Below, piece after piece: positions 8,386 through 15,715 of a DNA stretch of 64,000 bases. Below the pieces are notes generated by a model that was not told where the DNA came from, ran no database searches, and was given only the letters and a program-made list of their open reading frames with translations. Every line of letters begins with the position of its first letter. Within the stretch, counting starts at the first letter, position 1. Origin of the DNA: Nonlabens xylanidelens (GTDB lineage Bacteria > Bacteroidota > Bacteroidia > Flavobacteriales > Flavobacteriaceae); assembly GCF_002934445.1 (NCBI RefSeq), contig NZ_PTJE01000006.1:123460-187459 (forward strand), written 5' to 3'. The position numbers were made by a program, and so were the translations under genes.

Positions 8386-8976
8386 ATGATTTTACCAGTA
8401 GTCGCTTATGGCGATCCAGTTTTAAGAAAGAAGGCAGTAGATATTACATCAGAACATCCTCAAATAAAGGAGATTCTAGACAATATGTGGGAAACTATGT
8501 ATAACGCGAGTGGAGTAGGTCTTGCTGCGCCACAAGTAGGAATGCCTATTAGACTTTTTCTAGTAGATACGACTCCGTTTTCTGAAGACCCAGATCTCAG
8601 TCCAGAAGAAGCAAAGGAATTAAATGGGTTTAAAAAGACATTTATAAATGCTGAAATCCTTGAGGAAAATGGTGAAGAATGGGCTTTTAATGAAGGTTGT
8701 TTAAGTATACCTAACGTTAGGGAAGATGTTTTCCGTCAGGAAGAGATCGTTATACGTTATCTAGACGAAAACTTTAAAGAACACACAGAAACTTATAACG
8801 GACTAATAGCTCGTGTTATACAACATGAGTATGATCACATAGAAGGTGTTTTATTTACAGATAAAATTTCAAGTCTTAAAAAGAGATTGATAAAAGGTAA
8901 ATTATCTAACATCTCAAAAGGAAAAACTAATGTAGATTATAGAATGCGCTTTCCTGAAGTTAAGGGAAGAAGGTAG
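8386..8976 (+). CDS. def: Peptide deformylase
   Basis: This enzyme removes the N-formyl group from nascent proteins using an Fe2+/Zn2+ site. All three family motifs are present in the 196-aa product: GVGLAAPQVG (motif 1, about residues 44-53), EGCLS (motif 2, with the metal-binding Cys) and QHEYDHIEG (motif 3, HExxH). There is an acidic insertion (about 66-85) between motifs 1 and 2, seen in Bacteroidota deformylases. It lies between ruvX and the DUF5606 gene on the same strand. Catalytic residues are complete, so it should be active. Confidence 0.96.
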   Translation: MILPVVAYGDPVLRKKAVDITSEHPQIKEILDNMWETMYNASGVGLAAPQVGMPIRLFLVDTTPFSEDPDLSPEEAKELNGFKKTFINAEILEENGEEWAFNEGCLSIPNVREDVFRQEEIVIRYLDENFKEHTETYNGLIARVIQHEYDHIEGVLFTDKISSLKKRLIKGKLSNISKGKTNVDYRMRFPEVKGRR

Positions 8977-9043
8977 TTCTAGACAGATTTCACAAAGAAA
9001 TGTTGAAATCTTAAAGTAATAGTTAAGGTAAAGTGTAATTATA

Positions 9044-9051
9044 TATATTTG
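9044..9051 (+). promoter_or_regulatory. -7 box TATATTTG of the DUF5606 gene
   Basis: Exact TANNTTTG match 21 nt before the ATG at 9073. The TTG at its 3' end is the upstream in-frame start, which is therefore unlikely to be used. Confidence 0.45.
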
Positions 9052-9072
9052 CCACCGTTAAAAAAGAAAAAT

Positions 9073-9468
9073 ATGAATTTAGATAATATACTTTCCATAA
9101 CAGGTAAGCCAGGTTTATACCAATTAAAGAGTAAAGCAAAAAGTGGTTTTGTAGTTGAGTCTTTGTTAGATAACAAAACTTCTATAGTTGGAATTAGTCA
9201 TAATGTAAGTGTTCTTAAGGACATCTCTATTTATACGTATTCTCAAGAAATGCCTTTAAAAGAGGTGTTTAAAAAGATAGCGACAAAGGAGTCTAATGGT
9301 CCTGCAATTAATCACAAGGGAAGTAAGAAAGAACTAGAAAGTTATTTTAATGAGGTACTGCCTGATTATGATGAAGATCGCGTTTATGCAAGTGATATTA
9401 AAAAAGTATTACAGTGGTATAACTTACTACAAGGTAATGACTTGTTAGGTTCTCTAGAAGAAGAGTAA
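9073..9468 (+). CDS. DUF5606 domain protein
   Basis: This is a small (131 aa) soluble protein conserved in Flavobacteriia next to ruvX and def; its molecular function is not known to me. The N-terminal half is beta-rich (ILSITGKPGLYQLKSKAKSG, then ESLLDNKTSIVG), while the C-terminal half is charged and helical and ends in a glutamate-rich tail. No signal peptide, membrane segment or catalytic motif is visible. The start at 9073 is preferred over the in-frame TTG at 9049, which is part of a promoter box. A strong terminator follows directly. Confidence 0.8.
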   Translation: MNLDNILSITGKPGLYQLKSKAKSGFVVESLLDNKTSIVGISHNVSVLKDISIYTYSQEMPLKEVFKKIATKESNGPAINHKGSKKELESYFNEVLPDYDEDRVYASDIKKVLQWYNLLQGNDLLGSLEEE

Positions 9469-9492
9469 ACTTAAAGTTATCATATAAAAAGA

Positions 9493-9525
9493 AAAGCCTT
9501 TCCATAATAGGAAAGGCTTTTTTTT
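9493..9525 (+). terminator. Rho-independent terminator after the DUF5606 gene
   Basis: Stem AAAGCCTTTCC / GGAAAGGCTTT with a 6-nt loop and a following T-run. It also faces the convergent gene ending at 9545. Confidence 0.85.
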
Positions 9526-9544
9526 ATGTCTTTGAAAATGTGAT

Positions 9545-10240
9545 TTACTTTTTGAAAAATGGAATTCTGTACATGATTCCATAAGAATAACCTACACCTA
9601 TATTTCCAGTGTCAAAAGTTCTACCATATCCTGGGACATAGAGATTATCAAAATTATCAGGTGTTTTTTCTGATACCTGACGCTTTAATTGAAAGTTTGC
9701 TGTCATGTATAGGTTGTTCAACACTTCAACTTTTAAACCTAGTTGTATTTCTAGCCAGATCATATTCAGACCTGTAAATTCTCGATCTACAGCGTTAGTG
9801 AAAACAGGAAAGTAGTTGTTATCTATATTATAATCATATCGGTTTAAGGTTTGTGACATGGTGGCATATCCTATTCTCGCACCACCATAAATCATGTTAT
9901 CCATGTCCAGCCAGTTTTGATAGAAATTATAATCTACACCTGCTTTTATGAATGACCCTGATGTTTCATAATCTACGCTTTCGCTTATTCTGTCTAGAGA
10001 TTCATTACCTAGCTCTCCAGCAATATAAAGTCTGTCGCTTAGTCGGTAATCTGCTAGGACTTGGAAACCGGTGTACTCATCGTCAAGTGCGGTTCTTATT
10101 AAACTAGCAAGATCTAGACCAGCACGCAACCCATAAGATTTTTTATAAACGATGCTGTCTTTTTCTATCTCGTTTTCGCCTTGAGCGTTACTAGTAAAAA
10201 AAGTAAGTATGGCTAGTATGCTAATGAAGTATTTGAACAT
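9545..10240 (-). CDS. DUF6048 family outer-membrane beta-barrel protein
   Basis: This is a predicted outer-membrane beta-barrel of about 231 aa. An N-terminal signal peptide (MFKYFISILAILTFFTSNAQG) is followed by alternating amphipathic strands (YGLRAGLDLASL, DRLYIAGELG, MIYGGARIGYAT) and a C-terminal strand ending in aromatic residues (YGIMYRIPFFKK). The frame is open to 10258, but the Met at 10240 gives a standard signal peptide, so it is chosen. It overlaps the 3' end of the DUF6452 gene by 20 nt, so the pair is co-transcribed. Such pairs downstream of rlmD are a familiar flavobacterial arrangement; function unknown. Confidence 0.75.
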   Translation of the reverse strand: MFKYFISILAILTFFTSNAQGENEIEKDSIVYKKSYGLRAGLDLASLIRTALDDEYTGFQVLADYRLSDRLYIAGELGNESLDRISESVDYETSGSFIKAGVDYNFYQNWLDMDNMIYGGARIGYATMSQTLNRYDYNIDNNYFPVFTNAVDREFTGLNMIWLEIQLGLKVEVLNNLYMTANFQLKRQVSEKTPDNFDNLYVPGYGRTFDTGNIGVGYSYGIMYRIPFFKK

Positions 10241-10736
10241 GTATGTCTTCTGTATCATTAGTTATATTATTTTCTACAATTACGGTCCTGTTGATCCATT
10301 GCGTGCCGGTAGTCTCTGGAGTAAGAATAGCAACTAGGTTGTCATAAATGATTCTAAAACCACAAGCTCTACTCACATACTCTTCTTCTAGTATGTAATT
10401 AAAATCTATGTTATCAGAATTTATAGTGCCGTCTTCAGTTAAGATAAAGTCATAACTAGTTCTATTACCATCAGTACGTAAAGGTATAGAAATGGTTTCT
10501 ACGTCTGTAAGAGTGGTAGAATCATTGCTATCTAGTGGTGCAAGCTCTGTACTGCCTATTTCTTGTACTTGAATTTGATCTACCGCTTTAAGATTAAGAG
10601 GGTTAAGTACGTCTCTAAATTCAATTACTAGCCTAGGAGTAACTGCCTGGTCTGTTGTGCATAAATCATCTTTTTCACAGCCATTAAATAAAATGACTGC
10701 GAGTAGGACTAAAAGAATGCTGAAAAATCTTTTCAT
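10221..10736 (-). CDS. DUF6452 family lipoprotein
   Basis: This is a 171-aa predicted lipoprotein. The signal peptide MKRFFSILLVLLAVILFNGC ends in a lipobox with Cys20, followed by EKDDLCTTDQ. The body is beta-rich (TPRLVIEFRDVLNPL, SYDFILTEDGTINSDNIDF) with three further cysteines, suggesting a compact periplasmic domain. It sits between the thioredoxin lipoprotein (4 bp upstream) and the DUF6048 barrel (overlapping), in an apparent rlmD-thioredoxin-DUF6452-DUF6048 operon. The function is unknown; an envelope role together with the barrel is plausible. Confidence 0.75.
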   Translation of the reverse strand: MKRFFSILLVLLAVILFNGCEKDDLCTTDQAVTPRLVIEFRDVLNPLNLKAVDQIQVQEIGSTELAPLDSNDSTTLTDVETISIPLRTDGNRTSYDFILTEDGTINSDNIDFNYILEEEYVSRACGFRIIYDNLVAILTPETTGTQWINRTVIVENNITNDTEDIHVQILH

Positions 10737-10740
10737 AGAA

Positions 10741-11277
10741 CTATGGAGTGCTATTAGTCATATCAACAACTTCATCATTGATCAACTTTGTTAAAATGTC
10801 TGACGTAGGTCCGTGACTAGGTCTGTGTATATAGTCAGATAGTACCTGATTTCCTTTTTTATCATAGATCGTATAAGTCGGGAAACCTATTAAGTTTAAT
10901 TGCTGTTGTACAATAGAAGCTTGCTGGTCTGTAAGGAAATAATGTTTTCCTTTTATATTATACTCTTCTATAGAAGGTAAATAGGTAGCTTCTTTACTTG
11001 CGTGGCATAGGTAGATAAATTCTACATCTTCTTTAAATTTTTCATGTAAAGCAGGTGATGCTTCTTTAAACTCTGCTTTGCAAGGCGCGCACCAGGTTGC
11101 CCAGTTGTCTATGTAGATAACCTTGCCGTCTGCATTGGCTACAATTTCATCAATAAATGTAGATGCGTCGTCATTAGAAAAGGTGAGTATTTCTATGTCG
11201 TTAGATACTTCAACTTGCTCTTTTTTACAGGCGACTGTAATAAAGAGCAAGATTATTATTGTGAAAATGTTTTTCAT
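10741..11277 (-). CDS. TlpA/thioredoxin-like lipoprotein
   Basis: This is a 178-aa periplasmic thiol-disulfide oxidoreductase anchored as a lipoprotein. The signal sequence ends at a lipobox (FITVAC, Cys17). The thioredoxin fold follows, with the CXXC site in NWATWCAPCKAEF (about residues 60-72) and the cis-proline region GFPTYTIYDKKG (about 133-144). It lacks a second transmembrane segment. It lies 12 bp downstream of rlmD in a minus-strand operon. It probably reduces or shuffles disulfides of envelope proteins; the substrate is unknown, though the cysteine-containing DUF6452 lipoprotein encoded next to it is a candidate (inference). Confidence 0.85.
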   Translation of the reverse strand: MKNIFTIIILLFITVACKKEQVEVSNDIEILTFSNDDASTFIDEIVANADGKVIYIDNWATWCAPCKAEFKEASPALHEKFKEDVEFIYLCHASKEATYLPSIEEYNIKGKHYFLTDQQASIVQQQLNLIGFPTYTIYDKKGNQVLSDYIHRPSHGPTSDILTKLINDEVVDMTNSTP

Positions 11278-11289
11278 AATTTGATTTTT

Positions 11290-12708
11290 CTAGCTTTTAA
11301 GTTCTAGTAAAACTACGTTTTCTACGTGGTGCGTCTGTGGGAACATATCTACAGGTTGTACCTTTACTATAGAGTATTTCTCATCTAGTAACGCAAGATC
11401 ACGTGCTTGTGTTGCACTGTTGCAGCTTACATATACAATGCGTTGTGCACTTAGTTTAATAAGTTGTGCTACCACATCTTTGTGCATACCATCTCTAGGT
11501 GGGTCTGTAATAACTATATCTGGCTGTCCGTGCTCGTCGATAAATTCTTGAGTAAAGACATCTTTCATATCTCCGGCAAAGAATGTTGTATTTTCTATAC
11601 CGTTGTGTAGAGCATTTGTTTTTGCATCTTCTATAGCAACAGGTATAGCTTCTATACCTACCACGTGTTTTGCTTTTTTAGCAACAAATTGCGCGATGGT
11701 TCCTGTTCCTGTATAAAGGTCATAAACCAGTTCTTCTCCAGATAATCCTGCAAAATCTCTAGTTATTTTATACAGCTCATAAGCCTGCTTGCTATTAGTT
11801 TGATAAAAAGATTTTGCATTAATTTTAAACTGCAAACCTTCCATTTCTTCAAAAATATGATCGCGGCCGTTATAGCATATCACATCTTGATCATAAATCG
11901 TGTCGTTTGCTTTTTCATTTATAATGTATTGCAATGAGGTGATTTGTGGGAAGTTTTCCTTTAAATGATCTAATAAAGCAATTCTCTGTGCTTCATTATC
12001 TTCAAAAAATTGAATTACTACCATGTTCTCACCGGTAGAAGACATGCGTAACATTAATGTTCTTAATGTTCCTGTTTTTTCTCTTGGGTTAAAGTAGGAT
12101 ATGTTTTCCGCTTTCGCGAAAGCGTGCACACTCAACCTAATATCTTCTCCTATTTGAGGATGTAGATGGCACTCGTCTAGGTGTAAAATCTTATCCCACA
12201 TTCCAGGGATATGAAAACCTAGCGCTTTTTTATCTTCTATTTCTACATCACTCTGAATTTCTTCTAGTGTCAACCATCGGTTTGCAGAAAAGCTGAATTC
12301 CATCTTATTGCGATAGTGGTATTGCTCAGAAGATCCTGCGATAGGAGTCATTTCTGGAAGGTCTAGGTGGCCTATTCTTCTCAGGTTCTCTGCAACTTCT
12401 TTTTGCTTAAAAAACAACTGACTTTCATATGTCATGTGTTGCCATTTACAACCACCACAGGTGTTGAAATGTTTACAAACAGGCTGCGCGCGTCTGTCAC
12501 TTAATTCAATAAATTCTGTAACGCGACCTTCGTAAAAAGATTTCTTTTTCTTAAAAGTCTGGATGTTTACCACATCACCTGGTACAGCGTCTGTTAGGAA
12601 AATTACTTCTCCTTCTTCTGTTTTTGCTACACTTTTACCTCTTGCACCTGCATCTACCACTGGTACATTTTCAAAGGTCTTTTGAGCTCTTCTTCTTCGT
12701 TTTGACAT
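11290..12708 (-). CDS. rlmD: 23S rRNA (uracil(1939)-C(5))-methyltransferase
   Basis: This is an SAM-dependent RNA m5U methyltransferase of the RumA/TrmA family, 472 aa. It has an N-terminal TRAM domain (about 10-65), then the 4Fe-4S cluster cysteines CKHFNTCGGCKWQ (about 77-89; a further Cys lies near 175), the SAM-binding VYDLYTGTGTIAQF (about 331-344), DPPRDGMH and the catalytic Cys in YVSCNSATQARDL near the C-terminus. The dispersed palindrome (12109-12124) is in frame and encodes HAFAKA at about residues 195-200, in a linker between the Fe-S and SAM domains. It leads the operon with the thioredoxin and DUF genes. Confidence 0.93.
   Translation of the reverse strand: MSKRRRRAQKTFENVPVVDAGARGKSVAKTEEGEVIFLTDAVPGDVVNIQTFKKKKSFYEGRVTEFIELSDRRAQPVCKHFNTCGGCKWQHMTYESQLFFKQKEVAENLRRIGHLDLPEMTPIAGSSEQYHYRNKMEFSFSANRWLTLEEIQSDVEIEDKKALGFHIPGMWDKILHLDECHLHPQIGEDIRLSVHAFAKAENISYFNPREKTGTLRTLMLRMSSTGENMVVIQFFEDNEAQRIALLDHLKENFPQITSLQYIINEKANDTIYDQDVICYNGRDHIFEEMEGLQFKINAKSFYQTNSKQAYELYKITRDFAGLSGEELVYDLYTGTGTIAQFVAKKAKHVVGIEAIPVAIEDAKTNALHNGIENTTFFAGDMKDVFTQEFIDEHGQPDIVITDPPRDGMHKDVVAQLIKLSAQRIVYVSCNSATQARDLALLDEKYSIVKVQPVDMFPQTHHVENVVLLELKS
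12109..12124. repeat. Dispersed palindrome, copy 3
   Basis: Perfect CGCTTTCGCGAAAGCG inside rlmD. On the coding strand it has GCA at its left, is followed by GAAA, and is read as AFAKA. Confidence 0.9.
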
Positions 12709-12865
12709 AGGCGGTAAAATTAACGTAATTCCTTGTTTTTATAGAATCTTTAGGCATTTATGTTAGTGGTAGATTCTTGCGAAATTGATAAATTCTTAGA
12801 TGTTTTAATTTTAATTCTGTAATCGAAATGATTAAATTGCGGCAAACGATAAAAATAGCACTGCA

Positions 12866-14143
12866 ATGAGCATGAATAAAGAAAGTAAAGCACAACATTT
12901 TATAGATCTAGAAGATAAACATGGAGCGCATAATTACCATCCCTTACCTGTAGTATTAGAAAAGGGAGAAGGTGTTTATGTATGGGACGTGGATGGAAAG
13001 CGATACTATGATTTTTTAAGTGCTTATAGTGCGGTGAATCAGGGACACTGTCACCCTGCGATCGTAAATGCTATGAATGAGCAGGCGCAAACTTTAACGC
13101 TTACATCAAGAGCATTTCATAATGATAAATTAGGTCAGTATGAAAAATACATGACAGAGTATTTTAAGTTTGACAAGGTGTTGCCTATGAATACTGGTGC
13201 TGAGGCGGTAGAGACTGCTATAAAAATAGCACGTAAGTGGGCTTATGAGAAAAAAGGAGTAGAGGAGCATGCTGCAAAAATTATAGTATGTGAAAATAAT
13301 TTTCACGGTCGTACGACTACAATTATCTCTTTTTCTAATGACGAAGATGCTCGTAAGAACTTTGGACCTTATACACCTGGATTTATAAAAATACCTTACA
13401 ATGATACTGCGGCTCTAGAAAAAGCACTGCAAGAAGAAAATGTAGCTGGTTTTCTAGTAGAGCCTATACAAGGTGAGGCTGGGGTTTTTACTCCTAATGA
13501 TGATTTCATGAGAGCATCTCGCGAGCTTTGTAATAAATATAATGCTTTATTTATAGCAGATGAGATACAGACCGGTATCGCAAGAACTGGTGGTTTACTG
13601 GCGGTATGTGGTGACTGTAGTTGTGATGCGCATTGTGAGCGTCAGGAGGCAACTTATGCACGTCCTGATATGTTGATATTAGGTAAGGCATTATCTGGTG
13701 GTGCTTACCCTGTAAGTGCAGTACTTGCAGATAATGAAGTGATGAATGTTATTAAGCCTGGTCAACATGGTTCTACCTTTGGTGGTAATCCAGTTGCAGC
13801 AGCAGTAGCAATGGCTGCTCTAGAAGTGGTTAAGGATGAAAAGTTAATTCAAAATGCTCGTGCATTAGGTAGCTATTTCAGAGCTGAGATTAATAAATAT
13901 ATTGCGACTACAGACACGGTAACTCTAGTAAGAGGTAAAGGTCTTTTAAATGCTATTGTTATTAATGATACAGAAGATAGTAAGACGGCATGGAATATAT
14001 GTTTGAGATTAAGAGATAATGGATTGCTAGCAAAACCTACTCATGGAAATATTATTAGATTTGCGCCACCACTTGTAATGACTAAAGAACAGTTAGATGA
14101 GTGTATTGCAATTATTATTAATACTTTAAAAGAATTTGAATAG
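12866..14143 (+). CDS. rocD: Ornithine-oxo-acid aminotransferase
   Basis: This PLP enzyme converts ornithine and 2-oxoglutarate to glutamate semialdehyde and glutamate, linking arginine and proline metabolism. It is 425 aa and belongs to class III aminotransferases. It has [17 protein letters not shown], the FHGRT motif, [15 protein letters not shown] with the PLP-contacting Asp, and [16 protein letters not shown] with the PLP lysine. Between the Asp and Lys motifs there is a small cysteine-rich insertion (C248, C251, C253, H256, C257) that is absent from most class III enzymes and could bind a metal. The gene stands alone with its own upstream region. Confidence 0.93.
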   Translation: MSMNKESKAQHFIDLEDKHGAHNYHPLPVVLEKGEGVYVWDVDGKRYYDFLSAYSAVNQGHCHPAIVNAMNEQAQTLTLTSRAFHNDKLGQYEKYMTEYFKFDKVLPMNTGAEAVETAIKIARKWAYEKKGVEEHAAKIIVCENNFHGRTTTIISFSNDEDARKNFGPYTPGFIKIPYNDTAALEKALQEENVAGFLVEPIQGEAGVFTPNDDFMRASRELCNKYNALFIADEIQTGIARTGGLLAVCGDCSCDAHCERQEATYARPDMLILGKALSGGAYPVSAVLADNEVMNVIKPGQHGSTFGGNPVAAAVAMAALEVVKDEKLIQNARALGSYFRAEINKYIATTDTVTLVRGKGLLNAIVINDTEDSKTAWNICLRLRDNGLLAKPTHGNIIRFAPPLVMTKEQLDECIAIIINTLKEFE

Positions 14144-14224
14144 AATTATAAAAGTTAAGTCCGTTAGTTTTTTAGGATCTTAGTGAATTTAATTTATATT
14201 TGATTTTTTTAAACCAACTTAATT

Positions 14225-14524
14225 ATGCAAAACGAATTCAATCAAGGGCAAGGACAAGGTCAAAGACCAGTAGGTCCACCACCTAAAACATATTTAGCAG
14301 AATCAATTATAGTAACTATTATCTGTTGCTGGCCTCTTGGTATCCCTGCGATTGTTAATGCTGCCAAAGTAGACCGTCTATATCAACAAGGTCTTCATGC
14401 AGACGCTCAAAGAGCTTCTGAAAAAGCAAAACAATGGTGTATTTATAGTGCGATAGGAGCAGCAGTATTTATTGTTTTATACTTTCTTTTTGTCTTTCTG
14501 ATAGTAGGACTTGAAAACTTTTAA
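14225..14524 (+). CDS. CD225/dispanin family small membrane protein
   Basis: This is a 99-aa protein with a Gln/Gly/Pro-rich cytoplasmic N-terminus (about 1-20) and two membrane segments. The first, ESIIVTIICCWPLGIPAIVNAA, carries the dispanin CCxPLG-like motif, followed by the conserved loop KVDRLYQQGLHADAQRASEKA. The second is about residues 76-95. Family members occur in bacteria and in eukaryotic IFITMs; the bacterial role is unknown. It is followed after 3 bp by a DUF2752 gene, so the two are co-transcribed, and it begins a cluster of small membrane proteins up to 15714. Confidence 0.82.
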   Translation: MQNEFNQGQGQGQRPVGPPPKTYLAESIIVTIICCWPLGIPAIVNAAKVDRLYQQGLHADAQRASEKAKQWCIYSAIGAAVFIVLYFLFVFLIVGLENF

Positions 14525-14527
14525 TTA

Positions 14528-14905
14528 GTGTTAAAAATTTATAGAGTTTTATTTATAATCATAGGAGCCACTTTAATAGGTGGCTTTTTTTATTTGTATC
14601 TTTCTTATAATCCATTAGAAAGTAATTTATTTCCCAAGTGTCCTAGTAAGTATGTTACAGGATATGACTGTCCAGGCTGTGGTTCCCAGAGGGCTTTTCA
14701 TTCTGTGTTAAATGGAGAGTGGAGAAAGGCATTTGATTATAATGCGTTGTTGTTTTTGTTAATCCCATACGGATTATTGGTTGGGATATTTGAATGGTTC
14801 CCATCTTTGAGAGGCCATTCTTTTAGGAGAATACTAATTAATATGTATACCATTTTAACGGTATTTTCTATAGTTGTCGTTTTCACAATCGTACGTAATC
14901 TATAG
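14528..14905 (+). CDS. DUF2752 domain membrane protein
   Basis: This is a 125-aa membrane protein with three predicted hydrophobic segments. The DUF2752 signature is the cysteine motif YDCPGCGSQRAFHSVL (about residues 48-63) between the first and second segments. It starts with GTG 3 bp after the CD225 gene. A second DUF2752 gene lies at 15418-15714 on the opposite strand with the equivalent motif MDCPGCGIQRSISFLL. The molecular function of the family is not known to me; the CPGC pair could bind a metal or be redox-active. Confidence 0.8.
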   Translation: MLKIYRVLFIIIGATLIGGFFYLYLSYNPLESNLFPKCPSKYVTGYDCPGCGSQRAFHSVLNGEWRKAFDYNALLFLLIPYGLLVGIFEWFPSLRGHSFRRILINMYTILTVFSIVVVFTIVRNL

Positions 14906-14928
14906 AATTCTAAAACTATATCATATCT

Positions 14929-14988
14929 ACATTTTAAACAAAAAAAAAGGGAAAGCGTTAGCTTTCCCTTTTTTTTTGTTTAAAATGT
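14929..14988. terminator. Bidirectional terminator with a perfect 28-bp stem
   Basis: Arms at 14929-14956 and 14961-14988 are perfectly complementary over 28 bp with only a 4-nt loop (GTTA). The core GGGAAAGC/GCTTTCCC is flanked by A9/T9 tracts, so it can terminate transcripts from both the DUF2752 gene (plus) and the CCC-motif gene (minus). Confidence 0.9.
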
Positions 14989-14993
14989 ATTTT

Positions 14994-15356
14994 TTAGATA
15001 CATCCAGCTTCTTCCATAGCTTCATAAATAGGAGCTAGTTGTTCTTCTGTAACACCTGGTTGGTCTCCAAATGTATCTAAATACCATGTGTAGAATTCGC
15101 ATTGGTTAAAATAGAACCACGCCATTAGAGCAAGTCCTATTAGTGAGATAACTAGAGAGATGATAGCCACGGTTTTAGCAGTTTTCATAGCTTTACCATT
15201 CACAAACTGTTCTGGATTTGCATTGTATTTATTCAATTCTTTGCTAGCTACCACTATAGCTATTATTGCTGCAATGGTACCTACACCGTAAAAACAGCAG
15301 CATAAAAATCCTATTACTGATAGAATATAAACTAGAGTTGTATTTAATTTTTGCAT
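14994..15356 (-). CDS. CCC-motif small membrane protein
   Basis: This is a 120-aa protein of the flavobacterial 'CCC motif membrane protein' type. The first membrane helix contains GFLCCCFYGVGTIAAIIAIV (about residues 16-35). A hydrophilic loop with a conserved ELNKYNANPEQF follows, then a second helix (about 60-83) and an acidic C-terminal tail (EEQLAPIYEAMEEAGC). The topology resembles dispanins and TM2-like small proteins. It is transcribed toward the terminator at 14929-14988 and lies 61 bp from a DUF2752 gene of the same orientation. The function is unknown. Confidence 0.75.
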   Translation of the reverse strand: MQKLNTTLVYILSVIGFLCCCFYGVGTIAAIIAIVVASKELNKYNANPEQFVNGKAMKTAKTVAIISLVISLIGLALMAWFYFNQCEFYTWYLDTFGDQPGVTEEQLAPIYEAMEEAGCI

Positions 15357-15417
15357 AATTTGGTTGATTTGATATATAAAGTTAGTTGATTATTTAATCA
15401 CAATGTTACAATATTTT

Positions 15418-15714
15418 TTAATGAATTGCCATTTTGATAAAATAACTAGTGAGAATGGTACCTATAGTAAGTATGGTAGCCCATAGTTTAATTTGCTCTC
15501 CGTGTTTTACATTCTTAAACCAATCAAAGATGAGAAAGAAGAATAAAAACATGCCTGGGTAAAGGCCTGGGTACATTAAAAAGGAATCTACGATGTCACC
15601 TTTGAGTAAAAAAGAAATGGACCGCTGGATTCCACATCCAGGACAGTCCATTCCTGTTAATTGTTTACTCATACATGGTAGCATCCAGCTATCGTCTATG
15701 AGAAATGATTTCAT
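15418..15714 (-). CDS. DUF2752 domain membrane protein (second copy)
   Basis: This is a 98-aa small membrane protein with the DUF2752 motif MDCPGCGIQRSISFLLKGD (about residues 23-41) followed by two hydrophobic segments (about 47-62 and 76-95). It lacks the N-terminal membrane helix of the larger copy at 14528-14905, so it is a shorter family member. The start codon lies 1 bp after the stop of the upstream type IX-secreted protein gene, which suggests co-transcription. The function is unknown. Confidence 0.75.
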   Translation of the reverse strand: MKSFLIDDSWMLPCMSKQLTGMDCPGCGIQRSISFLLKGDIVDSFLMYPGLYPGMFLFFFLIFDWFKNVKHGEQIKLWATILTIGTILTSYFIKMAIH

Positions 15715-15715
15715 A

